Source: Mucilaginibacter_A sp965201005
Lineage (GTDB): Bacteria > Bacteroidota > Bacteroidia > Sphingobacteriales > Sphingobacteriaceae
Assembly: GCF_965201005.1 (NCBI RefSeq)
Contig: NZ_OZ241747.1
Span: 186,001 to 250,000 of the forward strand
Reading direction: 5' to 3'
Length of the DNA: 64,000 nucleotides
Under the pieces are notes generated by a model, which was not told the DNA's origin, made no database searches, and saw only the letters and a list, made by a program, of their open reading frames with translations. Within the stretch, counting starts at the first letter, position 1, and the number at the start of each line of letters is the position of its first letter. Made by a program: the position numbers and the translations under genes. This document shows positions 8,144 through 15,645 of the stretch, in pieces.

Positions 8144-10618
8144 ATGACAGAAGAACTGAAAGTATGGTTAAGATCCCAGCAGGACAGCCTGGATAAGATC
8201 GTCGCTGATTCCGCGGTGGCATTTTATAATGAGCATCGGACAATGTCTAACTTTAAATATGATCTTAAAAAATGTCATACTGAAAGCTACAATTTAATTA
8301 GGGGAAAAGACCTATGTTATGACAGGTTTAATACGGCATTCGCTTATTCTCTTTGGTACCATCCTAGGCGCGTAAATACATTTCTAACATTCTTTCTAGA
8401 CAAAGTACTTGAGCACCAAAGCGATCATCTCGAAGTTTTTGATCTTGGTGCTGGGGCGGGGGCTATTCAATGGGGGCTCGGACTGATTTATGCCGGACTA
8501 AAAAGACTCGGTAAACGGGTCCCACGCATCACCATAATTAACATTGATACAAGTCCGTTCATGTTGACTTATAATCGGGATTATTTATGGAAAGAGTTCA
8601 TTAAAGTTTACCCAGAAATTGACAGCAACTTCATTACCGAGTTTGAGGTAAATTCCTGGAATAATGAACATAATCTTGAAACTTCTAATTCTATTTTATC
8701 AGCAAGTTACCTATTCGATGCGTCTGATAATAAAAATGAAATTGCAAGTGATTTTAAAGAATTAGTTAAAAAGTATAAACCACAAACAGTTCTCCTGTTA
8801 ACTTCGAGCCAGCCTGAAAAAATGCGCTTCTTAACTGAACTCGAATATGAGTTTAAATCTCAGGGCTTTGATGCACATCGAATACAAGAAAGCAACTTGC
8901 TTTTTACAAAACCACTTGAAAATATTAATAGAATCCGGGTGAAATTAGGCTCAATTTTAGATATATCAGAGCTTCAACGATCATCCTCCTGGATTGATAG
9001 GAGCCACTCCGGTCTTGTTCTTCAAAAGCCACAGGCTGCAATGGCATTTAGCTACGGGGCAAAACCCATCACAGAACTTAACATTTTCAATCCTCCGATC
9101 ACCGTGAGAAGGGAGGTAACGTTAAATGAAAAACAAAAACGCGCCTCAAAGGACGGGGACTCCCCCGCTATCATAGTAGGACCGGCTGGTTGCGGGAAAA
9201 GTATTGTTATCACTGAAAAAATAAAGAATATCGTAGAAAACAGTAATTATTCTCCCAATCTGAAAATACTGGTTACAACTTTCAACAAAGGCCTTATTGG
9301 CAAGATTGCGGAATGGCTCATTGATTTACTTGACAACACCAAATATTCTATTCGGTACGATACCAATTTTCATGGCTTTAACGATAAATCAAGCCATTTT
9401 AAATTTCATGGCTCTAATGTTACTAATATTCGACTTCTACACTTTGATATGTTGCCTAAATTATTAGGTAATGTACGTTATCAAGGGCTTGTAAGCCATC
9501 AGCAGCATTTTAATTTACTTGATGAAATCATTAAAAAAGTAAAGAACGAAGAACGGATTATTAATGACCAATACGATAGCATTCTGAATCACGACTTCCT
9601 TTTTGAGGAATACCATCGTGTTATCTATGGCCTACAGGTTGGCATTACCAAGGGTGAAGAGACCTATCTCTCTATCAAAAGAACCGGACGAGGCAACAAC
9701 CCATCCATGCCCAAAAACAGCGATCGGAGGAAATTAGCTTGGCGGTGCCTGATTCAATATGCACAGTTGATGCATAAAGGAGGAATACAAAGTTTCACAT
9801 TGAGAAGACAATACTTATATGGAAAATTGAAATCAGGGGAATTAAAAACCAACTACGATTTTATTTTATTGGATGAATTTCAGGATTGCACCAACGCCGA
9901 CTTTGAGATTTTTTATATGATGATTAAAAATCCGAATAATCTCACAATTGCAGGTGATCTTGCCCAATCTATTCATCTTGGAACAGCAGCACGAATACCT
10001 CGAGATGAAAAAATGATCCGACGTATTTTTCATAGATTGGATGGGTCCTATCGCCTGCCAGTACGAGTTAGCGAAAGTATTAAAATGCTATCTGAGGCAA
10101 TTGTCTCTCGCTTCGGAAATGATGAAGGAGTAACAGGAATAACGCCTTATAAAGGCTCGCCACCTGGTGCCCGTCCAATATTGGTTTACGGAGAGGATAC
10201 GAATGATCTTGCAGAAAAAATTTGTAAAATTTTCAACGTGTACAAAATTTATGACCTAAAAAAGGCTACCATTTTAGAAAAAGACAGGGAACTATGCAAC
10301 GCAATTGTCAGTCATGGAATCGATGCGGAAACAGATTCCGTTTTAGGACTTAAGGGGCTCGAAAAAGAATGTATTATATGGTCAACTCGCATTCCACTGG
10401 AATTTGAAAAGGAAGTTTTTGAATTTGCCTATACTATCGTCACACGCACCTCTTGTATCTTAATTATCGCTATAACAGCTTCTACCCAAAATATCTACAA
10501 AAAGGTACTCGGGCTATTAGATCGGGAGCGACTGATCATATGGGACAGTAAATCTGAAACAGAATTTGATTCTTTCTGTGAACAATACATTGCAGAAGTT
10601 ATAGAGGATGAGGATTGA
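8144..10618 (+). CDS. Methyltransferase-like domain fused to an SF1 (UvrD-like) helicase
   Basis: This 824-residue protein appears to be a two-domain fusion. Residues 1 to about 300 contain a class I methyltransferase-like Rossmann fold: a glycine-rich motif I VFDLGAGAGAIQWG (about residue 100) followed by an acidic strand end, IINIDTSPF. From about residue 340 there is an SF1 helicase: Walker A GPAGCGKS (about 346), motif Ia TTFNKGL, Walker B LLDEFQDC (about 573), motif III TIAGDLAQSIHLG (about 602), SYRLPVRVSES (about 635) and a terminal VTRTS motif (about 766). All ATPase motifs look intact. It forms a two-gene unit with the radical SAM protein. The methylation target is unknown and the N-terminal domain could be non-catalytic. 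Confidence 0.8.
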   Translation: MTEELKVWLRSQQDSLDKIVADSAVAFYNEHRTMSNFKYDLKKCHTESYNLIRGKDLCYDRFNTAFAYSLWYHPRRVNTFLTFFLDKVLEHQSDHLEVFDLGAGAGAIQWGLGLIYAGLKRLGKRVPRITIINIDTSPFMLTYNRDYLWKEFIKVYPEIDSNFITEFEVNSWNNEHNLETSNSILSASYLFDASDNKNEIASDFKELVKKYKPQTVLLLTSSQPEKMRFLTELEYEFKSQGFDAHRIQESNLLFTKPLENINRIRVKLGSILDISELQRSSSWIDRSHSGLVLQKPQAAMAFSYGAKPITELNIFNPPITVRREVTLNEKQKRASKDGDSPAIIVGPAGCGKSIVITEKIKNIVENSNYSPNLKILVTTFNKGLIGKIAEWLIDLLDNTKYSIRYDTNFHGFNDKSSHFKFHGSNVTNIRLLHFDMLPKLLGNVRYQGLVSHQQHFNLLDEIIKKVKNEERIINDQYDSILNHDFLFEEYHRVIYGLQVGITKGEETYLSIKRTGRGNNPSMPKNSDRRKLAWRCLIQYAQLMHKGGIQSFTLRRQYLYGKLKSGELKTNYDFILLDEFQDCTNADFEIFYMMIKNPNNLTIAGDLAQSIHLGTAARIPRDEKMIRRIFHRLDGSYRLPVRVSESIKMLSEAIVSRFGNDEGVTGITPYKGSPPGARPILVYGEDTNDLAEKICKIFNVYKIYDLKKATILEKDRELCNAIVSHGIDAETDSVLGLKGLEKECIIWSTRIPLEFEKEVFEFAYTIVTRTSCILIIAITASTQNIYKKVLGLLDRERLIIWDSKSETEFDSFCEQYIAEVIEDED

Positions 10619-10793
10619 TTTGCTGAAAGTTGACAATATTTCAACAAGTTCATATCCTATATGATATCTGTTTCGGTCAACATATAAGTTAGTAATATAG
10701 TTAAGTCGTAGTGTATAGCTCTGAAATGAAAGGTGTGTATTTTATTAATCTTTAGATTTTTTATAACAAATATTTAAAGTTGAAAACAATTAC
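10619..10793. other. Gene-free AT-rich interval
   Basis: The first half of the 337-bp gap between the helicase fusion and the HTH gene has no ORF with coding character. It is AT-rich with short inverted fragments around CATATCCTATATGATATC. No clear rho-independent terminator for the helicase gene was seen. The second half is covered by the promoter and leader entries. Confidence 0.5.
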
Positions 10794-10801
10794 TATCTTT
10801 G
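10794..10801 (+). promoter_or_regulatory. Bacteroidota -7 promoter box for the HTH pair
   Basis: TATCTTTG matches the TAnnTTTG -7 consensus of Bacteroidota primary sigma factor exactly. A TTG triplet lies closer than the usual 19-bp spacing, so the -33 element is weak or absent. A start site a few bases downstream would give a leader of roughly 150 nt before the ATG at 10956. Confidence 0.45.
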
Positions 10802-10845
10802 ATATACTCAAGGCGTATACTACCTGATGTATGCCGCCCAATTAA

Positions 10846-10916
10846 GCGAAACTAAGTTTCGCGGGGTCTAAATGCGATGCTGATCGCAGCTTTATGAATA
10901 CGGGAATAGGCCCGTA
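10846..10916 (+). promoter_or_regulatory. Structured 5' leader with three consecutive hairpins
   Basis: Three short perfect stems follow each other between the promoter and the HTH gene: GCGAAAC/GTTTCGC (10846-10862), TGCGAT/ATCGCA (10873-10888) and TACGGG/CCCGTA (10899-10916). A second CGTTTCG at 10919-10925 could compete for pairing with the first arm, giving two alternative folds. That would fit a leader controlling the mobility genes, but no known riboswitch class was recognised and there is no U-tract typical of a simple terminator. Confidence 0.45.
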
Positions 10917-10955
10917 GTCGTTTCGTAAAGTTCAAGTTCACCTTAGTTTTTTATT

Positions 10956-11222
10956 ATGGCGGCGATAGAAATTATCACCAAACAAGATCTCTTGGAATTC
11001 AAGAATGATCTTATCAGGGACTTAAAAGCAGTCCTAAACCCGACTCAGCAGGCGGCAAAACAATGGGTAAAAAGCAACGAGGTAAGAATGTTGCTCAGCA
11101 TCTCACCGGGCACGTTACAAAACCTGCGCATTAATGGCACACTTTCATTTACCAAAGTGGGCGGCATGATGTATTACAAGCTGGAAGACATTCAAAAAGT
11201 TCTGGAAGGGGGTAAACAATGA
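10956..11222 (+). CDS. Helix-turn-helix (excisionase/MerR-like) DNA-binding protein
   Basis: This 88-residue protein has a C-terminal winged-helix/excisionase-type segment (SNEVRMLLSISPGTLQNLR then VGGMMYYKLEDI). The right island has a close paralogue at 29087-29356 with the same SPGTLQNLRINGT core. In Bacteroidota integrative elements such small HTH proteins precede mobilization genes and act as excision or regulatory factors. The stop overlaps the next gene by ATGA (11219-11222), and a structured leader precedes it. Function is by family and context. Confidence 0.8.
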   Translation: MAAIEIITKQDLLEFKNDLIRDLKAVLNPTQQAAKQWVKSNEVRMLLSISPGTLQNLRINGTLSFTKVGGMMYYKLEDIQKVLEGGKQ

Positions 11223-11530
11223 GACCACCTGTAAAACCCGACAAATTCAAGGTATACAATGAGCGGGCTATGAAAATGAAGAAAGATCCGCGATTATTTA
11301 TAAGTCATTCAAGCCTTTATAATGCTTTATTTATCTGCTTGCAGCAGAATGGTGGAATTACTCCTTTTCAAGTCAATCGTAGGGTATTAATGTCTTATAG
11401 CAATATTGCATCTACTGCTACCTATCATAAATGTATTAAGAAGTTGGTTGAGTTAGGTTATATTAGTTATAGCCCATCTTACCATCCTATAAAAGGCAGC
11501 CTGATTTCCTGGCAGGAGGAGATAGCATAA
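11219..11530 (+). CDS. Mobile-element replication/regulatory-type protein, unknown function
   Basis: This 103-residue protein is homologous by eye to the 99-residue protein at 29353-29652; both share a SLYxA...TPF.V.R..LM...I.S.ATYHKC pattern. The helical layout suggests a winged-helix DNA-binding fold. It is translationally coupled (ATGA overlap) to the preceding HTH gene, as its counterpart is in the right island. There the pair is followed by MobC and relaxase, but here it is followed by the 8-bp periodic array and no mobilization gene. The exact role is unknown. Confidence 0.7.
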   Translation: MRPPVKPDKFKVYNERAMKMKKDPRLFISHSSLYNALFICLQQNGGITPFQVNRRVLMSYSNIASTATYHKCIKKLVELGYISYSPSYHPIKGSLISWQEEIA

Positions 11531-11531
11531 A

Positions 11532-11651
11532 ATCTATCAATCTTACGATCACGAAATCGACAGATCTTGTAATCCGTAAATCCCACGATCCCATTATCGC
11601 TAAAACTTGCGATATGCAAATCTTGCGATCAGGTTATCTTCCTATCTAAGC
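11532..11651. repeat. Array of fifteen 8-bp units with ATC at the start of each
   Basis: Starting two bases after the stop codon of the preceding gene, ATC occurs at 11532, 11540, 11548, 11556, 11564, 11572, 11580, 11588 and 11596, then AAC at 11604, ATA at 11612, and ATC again at 11620, 11628, 11636 and 11644. The other five bases of each unit vary, although TTGCG, TTACG, TTGTA and CCACG resemble one another. Within it an 11-mer close to ATCTTGCGATC recurs at 11540, 11564, 11580, 11604 and 11620, with spacing 24, 16, 24, 16. It ends 13 bp before a terminator hairpin. No known repeat class was recognised. Confidence 0.85.
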
Positions 11652-11664
11652 CCCCAACTCAACC

Positions 11665-11693
11665 AGCCGTTTTCGAGATTATCGAAAACGGCT
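11665..11693 (+). terminator. Rho-independent terminator
   Basis: Perfect 12-bp arms AGCCGTTTTCGA and TCGAAAACGGCT flank a 5-nt loop and are followed by TTT. It closes the HTH pair and the ATC array. Confidence 0.7.
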
Positions 11694-11974
11694 TTTAAAT
11701 GGTGCCTGAAATCGCCCTCTCAGTTTTACGAAGCATCAATTAACTTAAAAATCATTATCAAAAAACATGTTGCTTTTGTAACTGCAAGATGTCTTTTTGT
11801 GTGACAAAAAGTCTCTTGCCCTCCCGGGAGGATTTAAAAAAATTCGCAACTCATTTTTTCCTGGAAGTCTTTAAAAATTGCACGAAAGCCTTGTTCATGA
11901 TTGGTTAGATGGGTAACAATGAATAAATCACTATCATGGGATTACCTAACTCACCATTATCGCAAAGGTAGTCC
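11694..11974. other. Gene-free interval with small palindromes
   Basis: No convincing gene is present. CTTTTTGT/ACAAAAAG (11793-11811) forms an 8-bp stem and CCTCCCGGGAGG (11820-11831) is a perfect 12-bp palindrome, followed by an A-rich run. These could be a terminator-like structure and a protein site. Short ORFs here lack coding character. Confidence 0.4.
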
Positions 11975-12061
11975 AAGCCGGAATAAAATGTCAAGGGTAT
12001 ACAAGCGAGCCGCATTGTTCGCTTTTAGCGGCTGGCTCGCCCTTGACATTTTATCCGGCTT
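11975..12061. repeat. Long two-level inverted repeat upstream of a recombinase gene
   Basis: The left outer arm (11975-11997) and right outer arm (12040-12061) pair over 22 bp with a single bulged A; the key core is TAAAATGTCAAGGG. An inner stem, GCGAGCC (12005-12011) with GGCTCGC (12034-12040), stacks beneath. The whole forms an 87-nt near-perfect hairpin ending about 105 bp before the recombinase ATG at 12168. It could be a recombination or transfer site, a small mobile element, or an RNA structure. There is no U-tract. Confidence 0.6.
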
Positions 12062-12167
12062 TGCTTTTAGTTGCTTACATGGTGATTAAGGCTGTATTGT
12101 TCATAGCTGTCAAAAAAGAAAAAGAATTTAATAAAGTCGATATGTGCTTTAAGCGCATGTTTGCGGG

Positions 12168-13064
12168 ATGAAAATTAAAAAAAATAACAAGTCCATTGGT
12201 TTGCTTTTTCAGCAGGCGCTCGACAGAAAATTAACATCCGATATCAGTAAACTGCATAGAGATAGCCTTCGATATGCCTACAATCAGTTCATGCTCTTTT
12301 TAGGGCCAGAAGGCCGTGAAATGTCAATCAAGAAATTAAAAACGTCTACAATCGAAGAATTCCTCCAACGGTACAATTCATCTCCCACGAGCTACATGAA
12401 TAAAAGGCGTGAATTAAGTTCCCTTTTTAATGGGGCTACCAGGCTAATTGATGAATCTTTAATGACGGTTAAGAAAACTGAAGTACAGAAAATCAAACCT
12501 ACACTTCATTTAGCTTATGAAAAAGATCAGCTAAAACCTGTGCTCAATTTTCTAAAAGCCAGGCAAACCAATCTTTATCGCTGCTGCCTGATGACCTATG
12601 GCTGCTTATTGCGCCCTCATGAGGAGATACGGCTACTGACTAAAAAACATTTTAAGGTTAATAATACCGAGATCCATTTAGATGGTAGTGAGAATAAGGG
12701 TGGCAAGATCCGGGTTGTCTATGTACCCGATTATGTAAGGCATGAACTGGGGCCTGTTCTTGACGGGATTAAAAGAGATGACAATATATTCAGTTTAATT
12801 AACGAGCCATTTAATGATGATTATTTCAGCAAACAATGGTCACGGGAAAAGAAGATATTATTGAGCCATGGATTGATATACCCTAAACAGACATTATATT
12901 CTTTTCGGCATACCGCTGCGATAGATGTTTTTCGTCGTACAAAGGATGTTCATATGGTTCAGAAAATGATGGGACATTCATCAGTACTTATAACGATGAA
13001 ATATCTCCGAAGCCTGGGTGAATTTAACATGGATGAGCTAAAATCTGCAGCGCCAGTTTTATGA
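12168..13064 (+). CDS. Tyrosine recombinase (XerD/phage integrase type)
   Basis: This 298-residue protein has the C-terminal catalytic domain of tyrosine recombinases: Arg in LLRPHEEIR (about residue 148), SFRHTAA (about 245), MMGHSS and the nucleophile candidate Tyr in ITMKYLRS. The first His of the usual HxxR box is replaced: the segment reads YSFRH, with Tyr where His is common. It has a SAM-like N-terminal domain but is shorter than the island integrases. It overlaps the next gene by ATGA, and the long inverted repeat lies just upstream. It probably acts on its own site, possibly a second mobile unit nested in the island. Confidence 0.82.
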   Translation: MKIKKNNKSIGLLFQQALDRKLTSDISKLHRDSLRYAYNQFMLFLGPEGREMSIKKLKTSTIEEFLQRYNSSPTSYMNKRRELSSLFNGATRLIDESLMTVKKTEVQKIKPTLHLAYEKDQLKPVLNFLKARQTNLYRCCLMTYGCLLRPHEEIRLLTKKHFKVNNTEIHLDGSENKGGKIRVVYVPDYVRHELGPVLDGIKRDDNIFSLINEPFNDDYFSKQWSREKKILLSHGLIYPKQTLYSFRHTAAIDVFRRTKDVHMVQKMMGHSSVLITMKYLRSLGEFNMDELKSAAPVL

Positions 13065-14113
13065 TCAGATTTACACGTAAAGAAATCTACCAGATGGTAT
13101 GGGAGCTACCAATGACAGAGATTGCTAAGAAATATAAGATATCGGATGTTGGTTTTCGTAAAATATGTCTTCGTATGAATATTCCTGTTCCAAAAACAGG
13201 CTCCTGGGCTAAAGTTAAAGCAGGGCACGATAGACGCCAACCTAAGCTGCCGGCTCAATGGGATGGACAAGATTTTATTGAACTCAAAGAACGACCTCAG
13301 GAACAACCCGTTAAAAAAGCTTCCGAGCGAATACAGCTCGTTAAAGAAATAATTCAGAAGGAATTTCCATTCAAGGTACCAGAACGATTGATAAAACCTG
13401 ACCCGCTAATTATAGCTGCGAAAGAAAGTTTGGAAAAACTGACTGATATCAATTATCCTGGAATGGCTGTAACCACAAAAGGGCAACTGGACATTCGTGT
13501 GGCATCATCTAATGTTGGGCGGGCACTTCGTTTTATGGATACGTTAATTAAATGCGTTCGCGCCAGAGGATATATTTATGAGATAAGTACAGATGGGAAT
13601 TATATTGTTGTTGGTGAGGTAAAACTCAGGGTCAATTTTCGGGAACGGACAACCAAATTCAAGGTCGATAAACCCTATCAGGAATTTGAGTGGCGGCCAA
13701 ATGGTAAAATAGTGTTTCGACTTGATGACAGGTTAAAGTCTGAATGGGGAGATTCCAAAACCAAACTATTAGAAGACCAGTTGCCAAAAATAATGGCTAA
13801 GTTGGATATATCAGCTAAACAAGAAGAGGAGTATTTAAAAAATGCACGTATATGGCAAGAGAATTGGGAAAAGCAACGCAAACTTCAGGCAAAACGTGAT
13901 GCACACCAGCATGAAGAGCGAGAGAGCTTTAAAGAGTTAATGACGCAGGCAAAGCGCTGGAAACAGGCCCAGCTTATTCGAGAGTCCCTTGCTGCAATAC
14001 CCAGCTCCAATAATGACTGGCTGGCTTGGGCCGAGCATAAAGCAGATTGGCTCGATCCAATTGTAATGGCTGAAGGTGAATGGATGACTGAAGGAGACAA
14101 GGATATCTTTTAA
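13061..14113 (+). CDS. Conserved HTH-containing protein of unknown function
   Basis: The N terminus of this 350-residue protein carries a helix-turn-helix-like segment (MTEIAKKYKISDVGFRKIC) followed by IPVPKTGSWAKVKAG, a combination seen in a widespread family of uncharacterised bacterial proteins. The middle looks globular, and the last 100 residues are helical and strongly charged (coiled-coil-like QEEEYLKNARIWQENWEKQ). It is coupled to the recombinase by a 4-bp overlap, so the two probably form a unit. A strong terminator follows at 14138. The function is not known. Confidence 0.75.
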   Translation: MIRFTRKEIYQMVWELPMTEIAKKYKISDVGFRKICLRMNIPVPKTGSWAKVKAGHDRRQPKLPAQWDGQDFIELKERPQEQPVKKASERIQLVKEIIQKEFPFKVPERLIKPDPLIIAAKESLEKLTDINYPGMAVTTKGQLDIRVASSNVGRALRFMDTLIKCVRARGYIYEISTDGNYIVVGEVKLRVNFRERTTKFKVDKPYQEFEWRPNGKIVFRLDDRLKSEWGDSKTKLLEDQLPKIMAKLDISAKQEEEYLKNARIWQENWEKQRKLQAKRDAHQHEERESFKELMTQAKRWKQAQLIRESLAAIPSSNNDWLAWAEHKADWLDPIVMAEGEWMTEGDKDIF

Positions 14114-14137
14114 CAGCAACTGATTCTAATACACCAG

Positions 14138-14170
14138 AGCGGCTGTATCTCAATATATGATACAGCCGCT
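14138..14170 (+). terminator. Rho-independent terminator
   Basis: Twelve-bp perfect arms (AGCGGCTGTATC and GATACAGCCGCT) with a 9-nt loop are followed by TTTTC. It lies 24 bp after the stop of the recombinase/HTH unit. Confidence 0.8.
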
Positions 14171-14230
14171 TTTCTTAATTTATTCGGATATTTATCTAAT
14201 TAACTATCAAGAATGGCTTCGATTGCCTCT

Positions 14231-14749
14231 TCAAAAAACCAATTCAAAAGATTTTTTTAATAGCTCTAAGGCTTTTTTTTGCTCCCTAACTTTACCCACG
14301 CGGATTGCATCGACTAAAGCAAGTTTATCATATAGCTGTTCATCATCCATTGCCGCCATTACTTGATTGGGGTATAGCGGTATTATCGCCTGGCCTTTTG
14401 ATTTCCCATTAGCACTTGGCCATACATAGGTTTCATCAGATACAAAGTAATCTTTCAGAATGGGAGCGCTGTGTGCGGTTGGCAGCCCGCGAACAATAGG
14501 GCCTGGCTCAGCAGGGAAAACGAATTTTAATCCGTGCTCGATAAAATTATACAGGGCAGTTTTAAAAACAACCCGTTTATCAGGGCTGATCAATTTGGCA
14601 ATCATGGAACGATTTAAGGATTCGCTGATCTCAGAATTGCTGATGTATAAACTAGTCGCAAGATCTTTGTTCAGCCAGTTTTTGTCTGACGAAGTTATTT
14701 TCAGCAGTAAGACCAAATCATGCGGCCTCATCCCATTATGCGCTTTCAT
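14231..14749 (-). CDS. Winged-helix protein, likely regulator/partner of the AbiEii gene
   Basis: This 172-residue protein begins with a winged-helix-type region (MRPHDLVLLLKI, then LATSLYISNSEISESLNRS). Its C-terminal part contains GLPTAHSAPILKDYF, YVWPSANGKSKGQ and LYDKLALVDAIRVGKVREQKKALELL, a pattern known from uncharacterised regulators that sit near nucleotidyltransferase toxin genes. It is downstream of the AbiEii-like gene on the same strand, separated by 194 bp holding two large palindromes. An antitoxin or autoregulator role is inferred. No catalytic motif was seen. Confidence 0.65.
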   Translation of the reverse strand: MKAHNGMRPHDLVLLLKITSSDKNWLNKDLATSLYISNSEISESLNRSMIAKLISPDKRVVFKTALYNFIEHGLKFVFPAEPGPIVRGLPTAHSAPILKDYFVSDETYVWPSANGKSKGQAIIPLYPNQVMAAMDDEQLYDKLALVDAIRVGKVREQKKALELLKKSFELVF

Positions 14750-14759
14750 ATACGAATAT

Positions 14760-14808
14760 AACCACCAATTTCTAAATTCGCGATTTGCGAATTTAGAAAT
14801 TGGTGGTT
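14760..14808. promoter_or_regulatory. 22-bp-arm perfect inverted repeat upstream of the winged-helix gene
   Basis: The arms (14760-14781 and 14787-14808) are perfectly complementary, with loop GATTT and core AATTTCTAAATTCGC. It begins 11 bp upstream of the start codon at 14749. It could be an operator for the winged-helix protein or a hairpin in its leader. There is no T-run, so a terminator is unlikely. Confidence 0.55.
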
Positions 14809-14874
14809 TGGTTATTTCGCAATAAGTATTAAGTCGTTAACGCATAGGTGGTATTTCGTCCACTGCCTAGCTCT

Positions 14875-14896
14875 TTCTCCGCAAATTTGCGGAGAA
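14875..14896. promoter_or_regulatory. Perfect 22-bp palindrome with an extra half-site
   Basis: TTCTCCGCAAA is followed directly by its complement TTTGCGGAGAA. A third half-site, ATTCTCCGCA, follows at 14907-14916. The dyad plus half-site layout suits cooperative binding of a dimeric repressor, presumably the winged-helix protein encoded at 14231-14749. Confidence 0.55.
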
Positions 14897-14943
14897 TAAA
14901 TGTCATATTCTCCGCACCATTATGAAATTGCAATCCATATCAC

Positions 14944-15645
14944 TTATCTTCGATACCCACCTCTGCCTCGTCCTATATCTTCAGAATTATCATCATCGTC
15001 CCGATCAGATCCTGGGTTTTGTTGCATCCTATCATATTCATCCACTGCATTGTTAATACTACTTTTTACAATTTCCCATGTGAGCTTTTTGTCTTTGAGG
15101 ATGACGGGAACGCTTAAGTCAACATCCTGATAATGCAGTAGTGATTTGCGCGCCATGCCATGATTAACATTTGGATATTTACTGCAATAGAAGTCCACAA
15201 TATTTTCATAAGTAAATTCTTTGAGCAGATAGTGAATATCTATGAAGTCTTTCACCCGTTGCCCACTATTAACAATTGCATTTATTTTCATTGCGGCAAT
15301 ATCCTCTAGTGACATCATCCGAATCCCTTGAATAGTTTCAATTTGCTTAATTGGCGGGTATTTGTGACTTATCAGGTCAAAATCCACGTCAAAAATACTT
15401 CCACTAACGTAATTGTTTTTTTGTCCCCTGATCTCGGCGTGATATTGTTTTTTTAAATGGTCCGCTAATTCCCCACCATCAAAATCCCCGGTATTAAAAA
15501 GGTCTATATCTATAGAATCCCGGTGACCAAGCTTCAGTGCTAAAGCGGTTCCTCCAACTAGGTGAAAAGAATTGAACTGCTGATCTCGCATCAGCTTTTT
15601 GATTAGATCCAGTGTCCCTGGTTTAACTGTTTCTTTGTGTAACAT
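14944..15645 (-). CDS. AbiEii/AbiGii-family nucleotidyltransferase (toxin)
   Basis: This 233-residue protein has the nucleotidyltransferase signature FHLVGGTALALKLGHR followed by SIDIDLF, the GG...D-x-D active site of the AbiEii toxin family. These proteins transfer nucleotides, in studied cases to tRNA or protein targets, and cause growth arrest after phage infection. The C terminus is unusually acidic then basic (DRDDDDNSEDIGRGRGGYRR). Its 5' end overlaps the upstream DUF6922 gene by 43 bp. The canonical AbiEi antitoxin is absent; the DUF6922 protein takes its place, as in many Bacteroidota loci. Confidence 0.85.
   Translation of the reverse strand: MLHKETVKPGTLDLIKKLMRDQQFNSFHLVGGTALALKLGHRDSIDIDLFNTGDFDGGELADHLKKQYHAEIRGQKNNYVSGSIFDVDFDLISHKYPPIKQIETIQGIRMMSLEDIAAMKINAIVNSGQRVKDFIDIHYLLKEFTYENIVDFYCSKYPNVNHGMARKSLLHYQDVDLSVPVILKDKKLTWEIVKSSINNAVDEYDRMQQNPGSDRDDDDNSEDIGRGRGGYRR

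Noticed and set aside
11532..11651. CRISPR-like repeat array
   Set aside because: Units are only 8 bp with three fixed bases and no spacers of regular length; no cas genes are present.
11901..12089. 62-residue plus-strand ORF
   Set aside because: It runs through the long inverted repeat and has no coding character.
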